NCBI GenBank assembly: GCA_903838675.1
Contig: CAILZI010000213.1
Location: forward strand, 92,347-156,346
Reading direction: 5' to 3'
From: an uncultured Verrucomicrobiota bacterium
GTDB taxonomy: Bacteria > Verrucomicrobiota > Verrucomicrobiia > Verrucomicrobiales > Verrucomicrobiaceae
DNA: 64,000 nucleotides
This document shows positions 25,214 through 34,416 of this stretch, piece by piece. How positions within the stretch are numbered: the stretch's first letter is position 1; the number at the start of each line of letters is the position of its first letter. Under the pieces are notes generated by a model. The model saw only the letters and a program-made list of their open reading frames with translations. It was not told the origin of the DNA and made no database searches. A program made the position numbers and the translations under genes.

Positions 25214-27723
25214 CGCATTTCCACCAATCCAGCGCTGGCTGCCGCCGCACGCACCAGCTTGTACATTTCTCGGCGGATGAGCCAGACGCCCAGCGGCACC
25301 AGCAGCACAAGGGCCAGGACGGCAAAGATGCCCAGCACGAGCAGCGTGTGCAAACCGGCCGCCATCAAAATCGCGGTGACGATCAGCCACAGCAGCAGGT
25401 TCCACCACAAGCTCCGGCGGATGCGCAGGAGCAGTCGCACCCGCGTGAGGCAGCGCCCGTCAGCATGGAATTCCGTCACGCTCAAAAAGGCGCGGGAAAC
25501 TTCCGACCACGGCCAGGCTTCGATGTCAAACCAGCGCCAGCCGTCGTCCTCTCGAAAGATGATGTGCGCAGCTCTGAGCACCTTGCGCAGTTCCTGCAGC
25601 CACGCATCACGGGTGGTGCCGGCTTCGCTCCAAAAGCACAGCGTTCCCAGACTGAAGGTGACTTTGTGCGGCCGCACGGGCGGAATGATGTCTGGCAGCA
25701 GCGGATGGCGGCTGGGCCGTGCGCCCAGGGTCAGCATGCCACGCAGCCGCGCCCACTCGCGCACCACCGGCTGCAGAAAGCTGAGCCACCACAGCAGCAG
25801 ACGGTCACACATGCCATGGATCCCGGCTGAGGCGGCATTACGGGCACTGACATGCCAGGCAGACCAAAGGGCAAAACTCAGTACTCCCAACGCCAGCCAC
25901 GGCTGATGCGCCACCACCGCCGCCAGCAGCAGCGCGAGCCACAGCAGGCCGGTAAACCACTCCCACCAGCGGAAGCTGGAAGAGGAGTAGATCACCTGAA
26001 AGGCTCCCAGTCCAAAGGGGCCGTGGAAAATGCTGCCTTCCACAGGGTGATCCGCCGGATGCTGGTCTCCATAGATGCCGCCACGCCAGCGCGCTCCCCC
26101 GAGAAAACCGAAACGCTCGGGATGTTCCTTCATCAGCAAGGCCTCCGCACAGCCGTAGCCAAACTGCTGCGTCAGATACGCCCGGATGGTGAAGCGCCGG
26201 TGGTGCCAGACCATCGCCCCGGGCACAAACAGCAGCCGCCTGCCGGCTTCACGCAGCCGCCAGCAGATGTCCACATCATCACCCGCCGTTTTGAATTCAA
26301 CCCGAAAGCCGTCGATGAGCTCGAGAGCGTCCTTCCGAATGGCAAGGTTGCAGCCCGGCAGGTGCTCGGCCTCGGTGTCATTGAGCAGCACCTGCGCGGG
26401 CGCACCGGGCGCTGCGGCCACCACGCGCTCAATGCGGTTGCGCGGCGTCGGCGGGATGTTGGGACCTCCGGCTGCCGCGACGGGTTCATCCGCAAAGGCA
26501 TGGCTCAGGTGCAGGAGCCAGTCGGGATGAGCAATGCAGTCGTCGTCAGTGTAGGCAATGATGGAGCCCGTGGCGAGCTTCGCACCGAGATTGCGCGCCA
26601 CACTGAGCCCTGCGTGCTCCTGAAACTGGTAGCGCACCTGCGGATGGCCTTTGGCGATCTCGGCGATGTGCTGGCGCGAACCATCGTCGATCAGCAGGAT
26701 CTCGAAATCAGGATAGTCCAGCGCCACCAATGAATCCAGGCACTGGCCCAGCGTGGCGGCACCATTGTGCGTGCATACCACCACAGAGATTCGTGGCGGT
26801 GCGGCCGGCGGCGGCCATGCAGCAGGGAGATCACGCTGCGCGGCGCATGCAGGGCGCTCTTTTCTCTCACGGTCCACCAGGCCAAACTGCCAGCCTGTGA
26901 TTTCTCTGCCGCCCCGGTGCCATTCGTCCGTGTAGGCAAACCAGACCCCGCCCGCACAGCCACCGCTTAGCAGGCAGTCATGCTGCCAGCGCATCACCTC
27001 CGCCTGCCGTTCCTGTCCATGCGTGGCGACATCGAGACCGAATTCGGTGATGAGCAGCGGCTGGTTCCCCGCGAGATTCTGCCATCGCGCAATGCACGCG
27101 CTGAAAGCAGCCGGTGTTTCCAGATACACATTCACCGCGATGAAGTCAGCATTGCGCGGCACGAGATAGCCGGTGGACGGGTAGGTGGCGTAACTGACGA
27201 GTGTCTGCGGCGCTTCGTGGCGTGAGATTCTGATCAGCTTTTCAATGAAAGCCCGCACCCGGCGTGGCTTCATCCATCGCACCAAAGTCTTCTCGATTTC
27301 ATTCCCCACGAGGAATGCGCTGATGCAGGAGTAGTCACGCAGTCTGGCGCTGATGGCGGTGACCTGGGCTTCGATCTCACGGCAGAGAACGCGGCTGGCG
27401 AGGAAATCGACATGCTCACTCCAGGGGATGCCCACAATCAGGCGCAGGCCGAGGGCTTCGACTTCGCGCAGCACAGCTTCTGTCGGGGGCTCGTACAGCC
27501 GCACGGTATTGAAACCCAGTGCAGTGATGTGCCTCAGGTCGGCCGCCAGCTGGTTGTCTTCGGGGAAGGGCTCAGAACGCGAGTTCGGCTTAAACGGGCC
27601 GTAACTGACTCCACGGATGAAATGGGGGGTGCCATCAGCCAGCTGCAGGTACTTTCCTGCCGCCACCACACGCAGCCCGTGGCTCACGTGCGGAAGGGTG
27701 GCAGGGGTCGAGGCGGAAGTCAT
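25210..27723 (-). CDS. Glycoside hydrolase-like domain fused to a GT2 glycosyltransferase, membrane-anchored
   Basis: An 837-residue fusion. Residues about 15-290 form a TIM-barrel glycosidase-like domain of GH2/GH5 type: FIRGVSYGPF, FNTVRLYEP, a candidate acid/base Glu in FLVGNEIEKT (about 142) and a candidate nucleophile in LLITEFGLD (about 227). Residues about 310-560 form a GT2 domain: ISVVVCTHNG, ILLIDDGS, AYTDDDCIAHPDW, CNLAIRKDAL and GDDVDICWRLREAG. Two to four membrane helices lie near 590-650 and 785-825. It may make and trim, or make and transfer, a surface polysaccharide. Genes for a RodZ-like protein and a small membrane protein lie upstream on the same strand. Confidence 0.85.
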   Translation of the reverse strand: MTSASTPATLPHVSHGLRVVAAGKYLQLADGTPHFIRGVSYGPFKPNSRSEPFPEDNQLAADLRHITALGFNTVRLYEPPTEAVLREVEALGLRLIVGIPWSEHVDFLASRVLCREIEAQVTAISARLRDYSCISAFLVGNEIEKTLVRWMKPRRVRAFIEKLIRISRHEAPQTLVSYATYPSTGYLVPRNADFIAVNVYLETPAAFSACIARWQNLAGNQPLLITEFGLDVATHGQERQAEVMRWQHDCLLSGGCAGGVWFAYTDEWHRGGREITGWQFGLVDRERKERPACAAQRDLPAAWPPPAAPPRISVVVCTHNGAATLGQCLDSLVALDYPDFEILLIDDGSRQHIAEIAKGHPQVRYQFQEHAGLSVARNLGAKLATGSIIAYTDDDCIAHPDWLLHLSHAFADEPVAAAGGPNIPPTPRNRIERVVAAAPGAPAQVLLNDTEAEHLPGCNLAIRKDALELIDGFRVEFKTAGDDVDICWRLREAGRRLLFVPGAMVWHHRRFTIRAYLTQQFGYGCAEALLMKEHPERFGFLGGARWRGGIYGDQHPADHPVEGSIFHGPFGLGAFQVIYSSSSFRWWEWFTGLLWLALLLAAVVAHQPWLALGVLSFALWSAWHVSARNAASAGIHGMCDRLLLWWLSFLQPVVREWARLRGMLTLGARPSRHPLLPDIIPPVRPHKVTFSLGTLCFWSEAGTTRDAWLQELRKVLRAAHIIFREDDGWRWFDIEAWPWSEVSRAFLSVTEFHADGRCLTRVRLLLRIRRSLWWNLLLWLIVTAILMAAGLHTLLVLGIFAVLALVLLVPLGVWLIRREMYKLVRAAAASAGLVEMR

Positions 27724-27792
27724 GCAGGCGTCAGGTTCACTTTCGGCGGGTCCGAAGGGTGAAACAGATACGCGACGAAGGCCAGTCAGACT

Positions 27793-28134
27793 TCAGATCT
27801 TGGAAGCTTTGTCAGTGGGCGTTTGACCTATGCTGGTGTCTTCCGGCGCTCCAGGCGTCGTGATCTCCATTTCCACCCAGCCGTCGCCTTCGCGCTCGAT
27901 ACGACGGTTGTTGATGATCATGACAATGCAAAAACCGATGAATGCCGTGCTGGTCTCCAGCACGAACGGGGTGGAGAAGAAGGTGAAGAAGTAGGCCAGC
28001 CCCTGCAACGCGATCTCACGCGCGGTTTCATTCACATAAGCTGCAATGACGACACCTGCGATGATGGCAAGTGACCACAGCAGGGATTCGAGCCACCAAA
28101 GAGATTTTTGAGGCATGGTTTCAGGAGCAGGCAT
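27793..28134 (-). CDS. Small membrane protein of unknown function
   Basis: A 113-residue protein with two hydrophobic segments: LLWSLAIIAGVVIAAYV near residue 15-32 and a second around 50-72 ending FIGFCIVMIINNR. The tail is acidic and Pro/Thr-rich. No family is recognised. It starts 7 bp after the end of the RodZ-like gene and precedes the glycosidase-glycosyltransferase gene by 69 bp, so it may belong to an envelope-related operon. Confidence 0.6.
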   Translation of the reverse strand: MPAPETMPQKSLWWLESLLWSLAIIAGVVIAAYVNETAREIALQGLAYFFTFFSTPFVLETSTAFIGFCIVMIINNRRIEREGDGWVEMEITTPGAPEDTSIGQTPTDKASKI

Positions 28135-28141
28135 TCGGAGA

Positions 28142-28747
28142 TCAGTGAACAGGGGTAGCTTTATGGGCGGTGACAGGAAAATCCACCTGTTTTGTTTTTA
28201 CCTGCGCTGATCCGACCGTGGCCGGGGAGTCTGCCCTGGGAGCAGGGGCGGGGGTGTCATTCTCATCTTCGTCGACTGGCAGAGCTTTGAGTGCGGAAGG
28301 TTCCACCTGGCTGCGCATGTCAGCCACATGCTTTCCCCACATGGCGGTGCCCGCGAGAACAAAGACAAAGACCGCGAGGGCCGCCGGCAGCGGGGATTTG
28401 ATGGAGCGCACTTGGCCTGCTGCGGGTACACTGACACGATCATTGCGCTCTGCAGGCTCACGCAACCACGGTCCCTGGGATTGCGTCAGATAACGGTAAT
28501 CCCGCTCTCCACCCAGCGCTCCTTCGGGCAGTTCCTCCAGCATTGAAGAGGCATCCACTTCGAGAAACTCACTGTACTGACGAAGGAATGAACGTGCATA
28601 CGTCAGACTGCCAAACCCGGCGATGTTGCCGGACTCAAGATAGCGCAGGCGCTGCGCCGGAATGCGCGTCTCATGCGCCGCGTCCTCGATGGACAGGCCG
28701 CGCTTTTCACGCGCCGCGATGAGCATCTGGCCGAAGGTAGCAGTCAT
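28142..28747 (-). CDS. RodZ-like HTH/transmembrane protein
   Basis: A 201-residue protein with an N-terminal HTH_25-type domain (MLIAAREKRGLSIEDAAHET, then RLRYLESGNIAGFGSLTYAR). A linker follows, then one membrane helix near residue 115-135 (PLPAALAVFVFVLAGTAMW) and a short Pro/Ala-rich periplasmic tail. This is the RodZ architecture, an adaptor linking MreB to the elongation machinery, but the C-terminal RodZ beta-domain is missing. It may thus be a regulatory or morphology protein of related type. The ATG at 28747 is preferred because it begins just before the HTH fold; an in-frame ATG at 28777 is possible. Confidence 0.75.
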   Translation of the reverse strand: MTATFGQMLIAAREKRGLSIEDAAHETRIPAQRLRYLESGNIAGFGSLTYARSFLRQYSEFLEVDASSMLEELPEGALGGERDYRYLTQSQGPWLREPAERNDRVSVPAAGQVRSIKSPLPAALAVFVFVLAGTAMWGKHVADMRSQVEPSALKALPVDEDENDTPAPAPRADSPATVGSAQVKTKQVDFPVTAHKATPVH

Positions 28748-28896
28748 GGTTTGGTTGGGATACGTCAAATGTGACATCGCCGGACGTGTAAGCGATGAAT
28801 TTTTTCAGGGACCAAACGCAGATAATTGCAGAAAAACCCTTGGGGGATTATTCCCAGTGTTCTTGTAATCAAAGCAAGGAATACTAAAATCATGCC

Positions 28897-30048
28897 ATGA
28901 AAGCGCTCCACGAGACCCGTCTGAAAATTCGTCGTGAACTGGAGGCACCGCCTGCCTTGAGAAAATTCGGCAGCGGCTGGATCAGCGGCGTTCTGGGCAT
29001 GATGTTCGGCCTGGCTGCCCTCGGCTGCGTGGTGATGAAGCGTTTCCCCGGGGTCTTCACCATGAAGGAGGACGCGGCTTTGATTGGGTCCCCGGCCTTT
29101 CGTACCGGCATGTTCGTCCTCATGGTGCTGGCGTTTGGGTTTTCACTGCTCAATCTCGTGCTGCGCCCGGGCAAGGCTCTCGGCATCACGGGCATGGTGG
29201 CGACGCTGCTCGCCGTGACTTTTGGCGGCACTTCGGCCACGGCGGTGGCCCCCGATCTGACACCGCTGTACTTCGGACTCGATTTCTTCATCCTGCGCCT
29301 CCTTTTCACGGGTTTCCTTTTCATCCCGCTGGAAACGATCTTTCCTCACCGGGCAGAGCAGGGGATCTTTCGCCAGGAATGGCGCGAGGACCTGTTCTAC
29401 TACCTCATCAGCAGCATGCTGGTGCAGGTGCTGACCTGGCTGAGCTTCATGCCGGCGCAGACTTTGTTCAAACACACCTCATGGACGGAGCTGCGCGCCT
29501 GGGTGGCAGCACTGCCGTTTCTCGTCCAGCTCATTGCCATCATGTTCCTCACGGATCTGGTGCAGTACTGGGTGCATCGCCTGTTTCACCGCATCCCGGC
29601 GCTGTGGCGCTTCCATGCCGTGCATCACTCGGCACAAAACATGGACTGGATGGCTGGCGCGCGGATGCACTTCTTCGAAATCCTCGTGCTGCGCGGCACC
29701 ACGGTCTTCCCCATGATCCTGCTCGGCTTCAGCCAGACGGCCGTGAATGCCTACGTGCTGGTCGTCTATCTCTTCGCCACCTTCGCGCATTCAAACCTCG
29801 GCTGGAAACTCGGCATCTTCGAAAAATTCTTCGTCACCCCCCGCTTCCATCACTGGCATCACGGCATTGAGAAGGAAGCCATCGACGTGAACTTCTCCAT
29901 CCACTTTCCACTCTTTGATAAACTCTTCGGCACCCACTACATGCCGGAAAACGGCCGCTGGCCCGAAGGCTACGGCATCGGCGGCCATCCAGTGCCCCAC
30001 GGTTACTGGCAGCAGTTCCTCCATCCGTTCCGGCGGAAAAAAAAGTAG
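28897..30048 (+). CDS. Fatty acid hydroxylase / sterol desaturase family membrane protein
   Basis: A 383-residue membrane protein with about six hydrophobic segments and the di-iron His motifs of the fatty acid hydroxylase superfamily: HRLFH (227-231), HAVHH (about 240-244) and HHWHH (318-322), with a further His in TFAHSNLGW. The family inserts oxygen or desaturates lipid substrates with di-iron and O2. The N-terminal 140 residues are an extra membrane part. Its stop codon directly abuts the stop of the convergent gene. The specific lipid is unknown. Confidence 0.85.
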   Translation: MKALHETRLKIRRELEAPPALRKFGSGWISGVLGMMFGLAALGCVVMKRFPGVFTMKEDAALIGSPAFRTGMFVLMVLAFGFSLLNLVLRPGKALGITGMVATLLAVTFGGTSATAVAPDLTPLYFGLDFFILRLLFTGFLFIPLETIFPHRAEQGIFRQEWREDLFYYLISSMLVQVLTWLSFMPAQTLFKHTSWTELRAWVAALPFLVQLIAIMFLTDLVQYWVHRLFHRIPALWRFHAVHHSAQNMDWMAGARMHFFEILVLRGTTVFPMILLGFSQTAVNAYVLVVYLFATFAHSNLGWKLGIFEKFFVTPRFHHWHHGIEKEAIDVNFSIHFPLFDKLFGTHYMPENGRWPEGYGIGGHPVPHGYWQQFLHPFRRKKK

Positions 30049-32382
30049 TCACTCATACCTCAACTGCACCGTCGCAAGGCACTCCGCATCTGCCGTCACA
30101 CGCAGCCAGCGCGCCTGCACCTCCGGCTCAAACTCCAGGTTCAGCGCGGTGCCCTCCGCCAGGTGCGCCTCCTGATAAGTCACCCACATCCCGGTTCCCG
30201 TCAGGTCCAGTTCCACCTTCACATTCACCGCCTGCTTCGCATCATGGCTCAGCGTCAGCATGCGCTTGTCATAGCCCCAGATGAGATACGGGTCGCTCGG
30301 CTGGCCCGCTTTGACCTTCGTCTTCTTCCAGGGCCCGCCTTCACCACGTGGCTTGCCGAGCTTCCACAGATCATCAATCGCTCCCGCCCACAGTGCCGCT
30401 TTCCCATCATCGCTGCGGATGATGTGCTCTCCCCCCACCGCATCTGCTCGGACGCCGCTCATCAGAAACATGCCGCGATAACCACCAAAGTCAGTCACCC
30501 GCAGGTTGTGCGAAGCCACAGGCCGGATCTTCGCAAAGCCATCCGCATTCTCCGCAGGCAGTTCAAAGAATGTCCCGCACGCGCTCAGCATGTCGCGCTC
30601 CGTCGCCACCTCGCGGCACACTCGCAGTTCGCCGGCGTTGGTGGCCGCATCCAGCGCCGTGCTGGCACGCGGCAGCCGCCAGCGCCGTCCGCGATCATCC
30701 ACCACCAGCACGCTTGCTTCATCCAGCGTGATGACGTGCCGCGGTATCGCCACCTTCGTTTTCACAAACATCTCCGCTTTCGGATCTTCCACCCGGTTCA
30801 GCTTCAGATCCGCATCCATCTCATAATAACCTGCGTCAGCCGCAAAGCTCAGCGTCCGCTTGTTCTCCCCACGTGCACGAAAAACACCGGTCTGCACTTT
30901 CTCATCTTCCGTCCTCGCCACGCCGTCAAACATCGCATCCGCCTCGATGCCGCGTGATTCGCCATTCGTCAGCATGATGATCACGCTCACATCTTTCCCA
31001 TCTTTGTCGGCCTTCACCGTCAGCCATTCTGCATCGCCACGGATGTCCTCACGCTTCACAGTCCCTGCCGCATGATCAATCCGCCACACACTGCGGTGCT
31101 TCCATCCAGCGACAAGAAACGGGTCTGCCACCTCACCCGCCTTCACGCTGTCATGCAGCCACACAGCTCCGCTCGCATGCGCTGGCCCGAGTTTGTCCGG
31201 CGTCTCTGGACTCGCAAACCACAGATTCGACTGCGACTGCCCCACGCTGTCGATCCCTCCTTTGACTTTGCGTTTGTTAAGAAACTCTGACTTCGCCGAA
31301 TCATCGCAGCCAAAGACCAGACGATCGTTCCAGCGGCTGAAGTCGCCGATCACTTTCATATACGCACTGCGCACACGAATGCCCTTCGTGTTGGCCGCGG
31401 AGAAGCTGCGCGGGAAGCGCCAGAACGCACCATGCATCGTCATGAGCAGATCCTCTTCGCCGATGTCGCGGATGCGCGGCCATTCGGTGTTCCAGCCATG
31501 CGCGCCATCATAGCTATGACTCACCTTCGGCAGACGAAACGCTTGCCACTTGCCACCATCCAGCAGCATCAAAATAAGCGACTTCGCATCCCAGCCGATG
31601 CTCCACACCGGCGCATTCACCTCGCTGCCCTGAATACCACCCGGGCCGGTGACTTCCGTGAATTGATTGCGCCGCACCAGTTGCCAGTCATCGCCGGGCT
31701 TGCGCCATTCCCCCAGCGCACCGCTCGGCGTCGTGGGGTCCGTCAGCACCCGTTTGTCGCGGTCGCCGTTGTTGGCGTAAATCAAACGTCCCTGGCTCGA
31801 ATAGAGTCCTTTGCCGTGATAGCCCGGCAGCTTCGATTCAAGCTTCGTGAGCGGTGTCGTGACATCGAAGCCCTTTTTCAATGGATTGCCGTCGCGAATC
31901 AAAGAGGTCACCGCCAGCGATTTCACATCCACCTCATACAGACCCTCTTCCATCGTCGCATAATAGATTTTGCCAGCGGGATCGCTCAAGTGACGCGCAT
32001 TGCCGGTGAGCCGGCCCGGCATCTTGCTCGGTGGTATCACCCGTACCTTGCGCTCCGCATCAATCACATAGGGCCCCATGAATAGCTGCTGCGACTCTGC
32101 ATGGATCATCCGGTTCGCCGGCGTTCCACCCACGCTCTCCGGCCGCACGATCTGTTTCAAATCTGACGTGATCTCATAGAGCTTGTCGCTCGATCCAAAC
32201 GGCAGATGCGGCCCATACGTGATGACCCAAAGCCGGTCCGCCCACGGCACCACGGCGCCCGTACCGCATTCGCCTTCGTTGTTGAACATGGCCAGGCTCG
32301 GGTAGATGCCGCTGACTTGGCGGGGCTCCTCGGCGGTGAGAAAGCCCGTGAATGCCGCGAGCAGCAGGAGGTTGGATTTCAT
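30049..32382 (-). CDS. Large secreted protein of unknown function, possibly beta-propeller
   Basis: A 777-residue protein. The ATG at 32382 gives the signal peptide MKSNLLLLAAFTGFLTA; in-frame sequence further upstream reaches into the AraC gene on the other strand and is rejected as start. The body has many repeated beta segments (GAVVPWADRLWVITYGPHLP, AGKIYYATMEEGLYEVD, GAVWLHDSVKAGEVADPFLV, GAIDDLWKLGKPRGEGGPWK), consistent with a propeller, and ends with a beta-sandwich-like ARWLRVTADAECLATVQLRY. No enzyme motif is recognised. The gene is divergent from an AraC-type regulator with an 88-bp gap, so that regulator may control it. Confidence 0.7.
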   Translation of the reverse strand: MKSNLLLLAAFTGFLTAEEPRQVSGIYPSLAMFNNEGECGTGAVVPWADRLWVITYGPHLPFGSSDKLYEITSDLKQIVRPESVGGTPANRMIHAESQQLFMGPYVIDAERKVRVIPPSKMPGRLTGNARHLSDPAGKIYYATMEEGLYEVDVKSLAVTSLIRDGNPLKKGFDVTTPLTKLESKLPGYHGKGLYSSQGRLIYANNGDRDKRVLTDPTTPSGALGEWRKPGDDWQLVRRNQFTEVTGPGGIQGSEVNAPVWSIGWDAKSLILMLLDGGKWQAFRLPKVSHSYDGAHGWNTEWPRIRDIGEEDLLMTMHGAFWRFPRSFSAANTKGIRVRSAYMKVIGDFSRWNDRLVFGCDDSAKSEFLNKRKVKGGIDSVGQSQSNLWFASPETPDKLGPAHASGAVWLHDSVKAGEVADPFLVAGWKHRSVWRIDHAAGTVKREDIRGDAEWLTVKADKDGKDVSVIIMLTNGESRGIEADAMFDGVARTEDEKVQTGVFRARGENKRTLSFAADAGYYEMDADLKLNRVEDPKAEMFVKTKVAIPRHVITLDEASVLVVDDRGRRWRLPRASTALDAATNAGELRVCREVATERDMLSACGTFFELPAENADGFAKIRPVASHNLRVTDFGGYRGMFLMSGVRADAVGGEHIIRSDDGKAALWAGAIDDLWKLGKPRGEGGPWKKTKVKAGQPSDPYLIWGYDKRMLTLSHDAKQAVNVKVELDLTGTGMWVTYQEAHLAEGTALNLEFEPEVQARWLRVTADAECLATVQLRYE

Positions 32383-32470
32383 CCGTGGATCAAAGCCATG
32401 CAGGCTCCTATGGCAACCGGGGTGAATTATGCCGGATTGAAATCGCTTACATCCCCCGCATAGCTGCCTG

Positions 32471-33340
32471 ATGCTGAAACCGAAGGCCATCCAACTCCCC
32501 GGCGATGTCTGGCGCAGCCTGCGCCACGAGTGGCTGTGGGTGTATCGCGGCCCTGTGCCGCAATGCGAGGTTTGGTCTGCCGAGATCCCGGTGCCTGCGG
32601 GCGTCTTCTTCGTGGAGCGCGGTGAAGTTCGAATCCGGGCCGATGGCAAAGCGACCCTCGTGCCATGCGGTCAGGCCTTCTTCTCCTCCCCCCATCTGCG
32701 GCGGCATTGGTTTGCGGCACATACCCGCCTGCTCTCCGTCGGTTTCCGCAGCCAGTGGCCCGATGGCACGTCGCTGTTCCGCAATGCTCTCAATTTCGCT
32801 GCTGAAACTCCCGCTCTGCGAAAAGCCACCCGGCAGCTTTTCACCAGCATTCACAGCGCACAAAAAGTCGTCACCTATCGTCAGGCCATCGAGCCCTCCA
32901 CGTATTCCGCTGCCGAGTGGGCCGCGCGTGAGGCCGCATTCGCCGCTTGGTTTGGGGTGTTGATCGCAACGCTGCAACAACTCGGTGTTCACCCTGCGCC
33001 TCAGGTGCGAACACGCCGCCGTGTGGATCAGCTCATCTCATGGTTGCAGTCGCTGCCTCTGGATCAAACAACCCCCAGCCTGCCGCCGGATTTCCCGATC
33101 GGCATCCGCCGTGCTGAGCAACTGCTGCAGCAGCACTTTGGCATCGGGCTGCGCATGTTCATGGAGCGCCGGCGCCTCGATGTCGCACGCGAACGCATCG
33201 TGACGGATCACGCCACGCTCAAGGAAATCGCCTTTGCCCTTGGCTTTCGTCATGCATCCCACTTCACCGCCTGGTTCCGCCGCCATGCTGGCGTTTCCCC
33301 GTCTGAGTACCGCCAGAGCGGGATGGAGCAGGCTGCGTGA
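32471..33340 (+). CDS. AraC-family transcriptional regulator
   Basis: A 289-residue regulator. The N-terminal half is a cupin-like ligand-binding domain (VPAGVFFVERGEVRIRADG). The C-terminal 100 residues hold two helix-turn-helix units: FGIGLRMFMERRRLDVARER and LKEIAFALGFRHASHFTAWF, then RHAGVSPSEYRQ. The last is the standard AraC signature. It is divergent from the large secreted protein at 30049-32382, its most likely target. The inducer is unknown. Confidence 0.9.
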   Translation: MLKPKAIQLPGDVWRSLRHEWLWVYRGPVPQCEVWSAEIPVPAGVFFVERGEVRIRADGKATLVPCGQAFFSSPHLRRHWFAAHTRLLSVGFRSQWPDGTSLFRNALNFAAETPALRKATRQLFTSIHSAQKVVTYRQAIEPSTYSAAEWAAREAAFAAWFGVLIATLQQLGVHPAPQVRTRRRVDQLISWLQSLPLDQTTPSLPPDFPIGIRRAEQLLQQHFGIGLRMFMERRRLDVARERIVTDHATLKEIAFALGFRHASHFTAWFRRHAGVSPSEYRQSGMEQAA

Positions 33341-33355
33341 ACATTAATTCCACAG

Positions 33356-34405
33356 ATGTCGATTGAAGGATTGATTCCCTTGGCCTCTTTAACGGCGCTC
33401 CAGAACTCCATGCCACCCGACGTCTCACTCATCATTCCCGTTTTCAATAACGAGCAGTTTCTGGATGAATCCCTCTCGTCGGCTCGTGCGCAGTCAGAGC
33501 TTTCGGTGGAGATCATCATCATCGATGACGGCTCCACAGACGGGTCGCTGGGCAAGATCAAAGCCCATGCAGCACTTGATCCCAGAATCATCGTGATCGA
33601 GCAGACCAATCAAGGCGTCTCCGCCGCGCGGAATGCCGGGCTGGACCGTGCCTCGGGCAAATGGCTGGCCTTTCTGGATGGAGATGACTGGATCGCTCCC
33701 GGCTCCTTGGCCGCCTGGCATCAGCAGGCGGAGCAGGGCAGCCTGGATTGTCTCCTGTGCAATGGTTTCAGCTTCCGGGCAGATCCTCAGGCGTTCCTTG
33801 CTTCGAAGCCGCCGTCCATTCTCAACCGCCAGCTATGGGATTCCATCCTGACCGGAGCCGACTGGCTGGTGCAGGGTGTCAGACGGCGCGAGTGGCCCCA
33901 CTACGTGTGGCTGCAGTTTTGCAGGCGCAGTGTCATTGAAGCGGCGCAGATGCGGTTCAGGCGCGACATGATCCATGAAGACATCCCATGGACGGTGCAG
34001 CTGGCGCTGGCCGTCAAACGCATGGGATTTTCACAGCCGCCTCTCTATGGCTACCGGAGCAATCCAAGCTCACTGACGCAGTCGCGCGATGCTGCCAAAG
34101 TACATCATCGCATCGCCAGCTACCTCAAAGTCGCGGCGCTGTTGAAGGATTTTGCCAGGGGTCAGCCGGCTGCACTGCGCAAGGCCTTGCAGAAGCAGGT
34201 CGTGCGCGAAATGGGGCACTTCCTCGGCAAGATGCGCAAAGGGAACGTCTCACGCGCCGACCGCAGCCAGTTTGCAGCTCAGTTTCTGGCTGCAGGTTTT
34301 GCCGGGACGATGCTCAAAGGCTGTTCCAATTACCGGGAGCTCGCGGCCACCTTCAAAGCCTGGTACATGTGCCAGATCTGGAAGCGGCAAAAGACGCAGA
34401 ACTGA
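33356..34405 (+). CDS. GT2-family glycosyltransferase
   Basis: A 349-residue soluble glycosyltransferase with a GT-A fold: VSLIIPVFNNEQFLDESL, EIIIIDDGSTDGS, NQGVSAARNAGL and the DxD region AFLDGDDWIAPGS. The acceptor part contains DMIHEDIPWTVQLAL, in which the ED pair is typical. The C-terminal 100 residues are basic and helical and may contact the membrane. An alternative start at 33410 (MPPDVSLIIPV) would be more usual for the family. It follows the AraC gene by 15 bp. Donor and acceptor are unknown. Confidence 0.85.
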   Translation: MSIEGLIPLASLTALQNSMPPDVSLIIPVFNNEQFLDESLSSARAQSELSVEIIIIDDGSTDGSLGKIKAHAALDPRIIVIEQTNQGVSAARNAGLDRASGKWLAFLDGDDWIAPGSLAAWHQQAEQGSLDCLLCNGFSFRADPQAFLASKPPSILNRQLWDSILTGADWLVQGVRRREWPHYVWLQFCRRSVIEAAQMRFRRDMIHEDIPWTVQLALAVKRMGFSQPPLYGYRSNPSSLTQSRDAAKVHHRIASYLKVAALLKDFARGQPAALRKALQKQVVREMGHFLGKMRKGNVSRADRSQFAAQFLAAGFAGTMLKGCSNYRELAATFKAWYMCQIWKRQKTQN

Positions 34406-34416
34406 GCACGGCGAAG

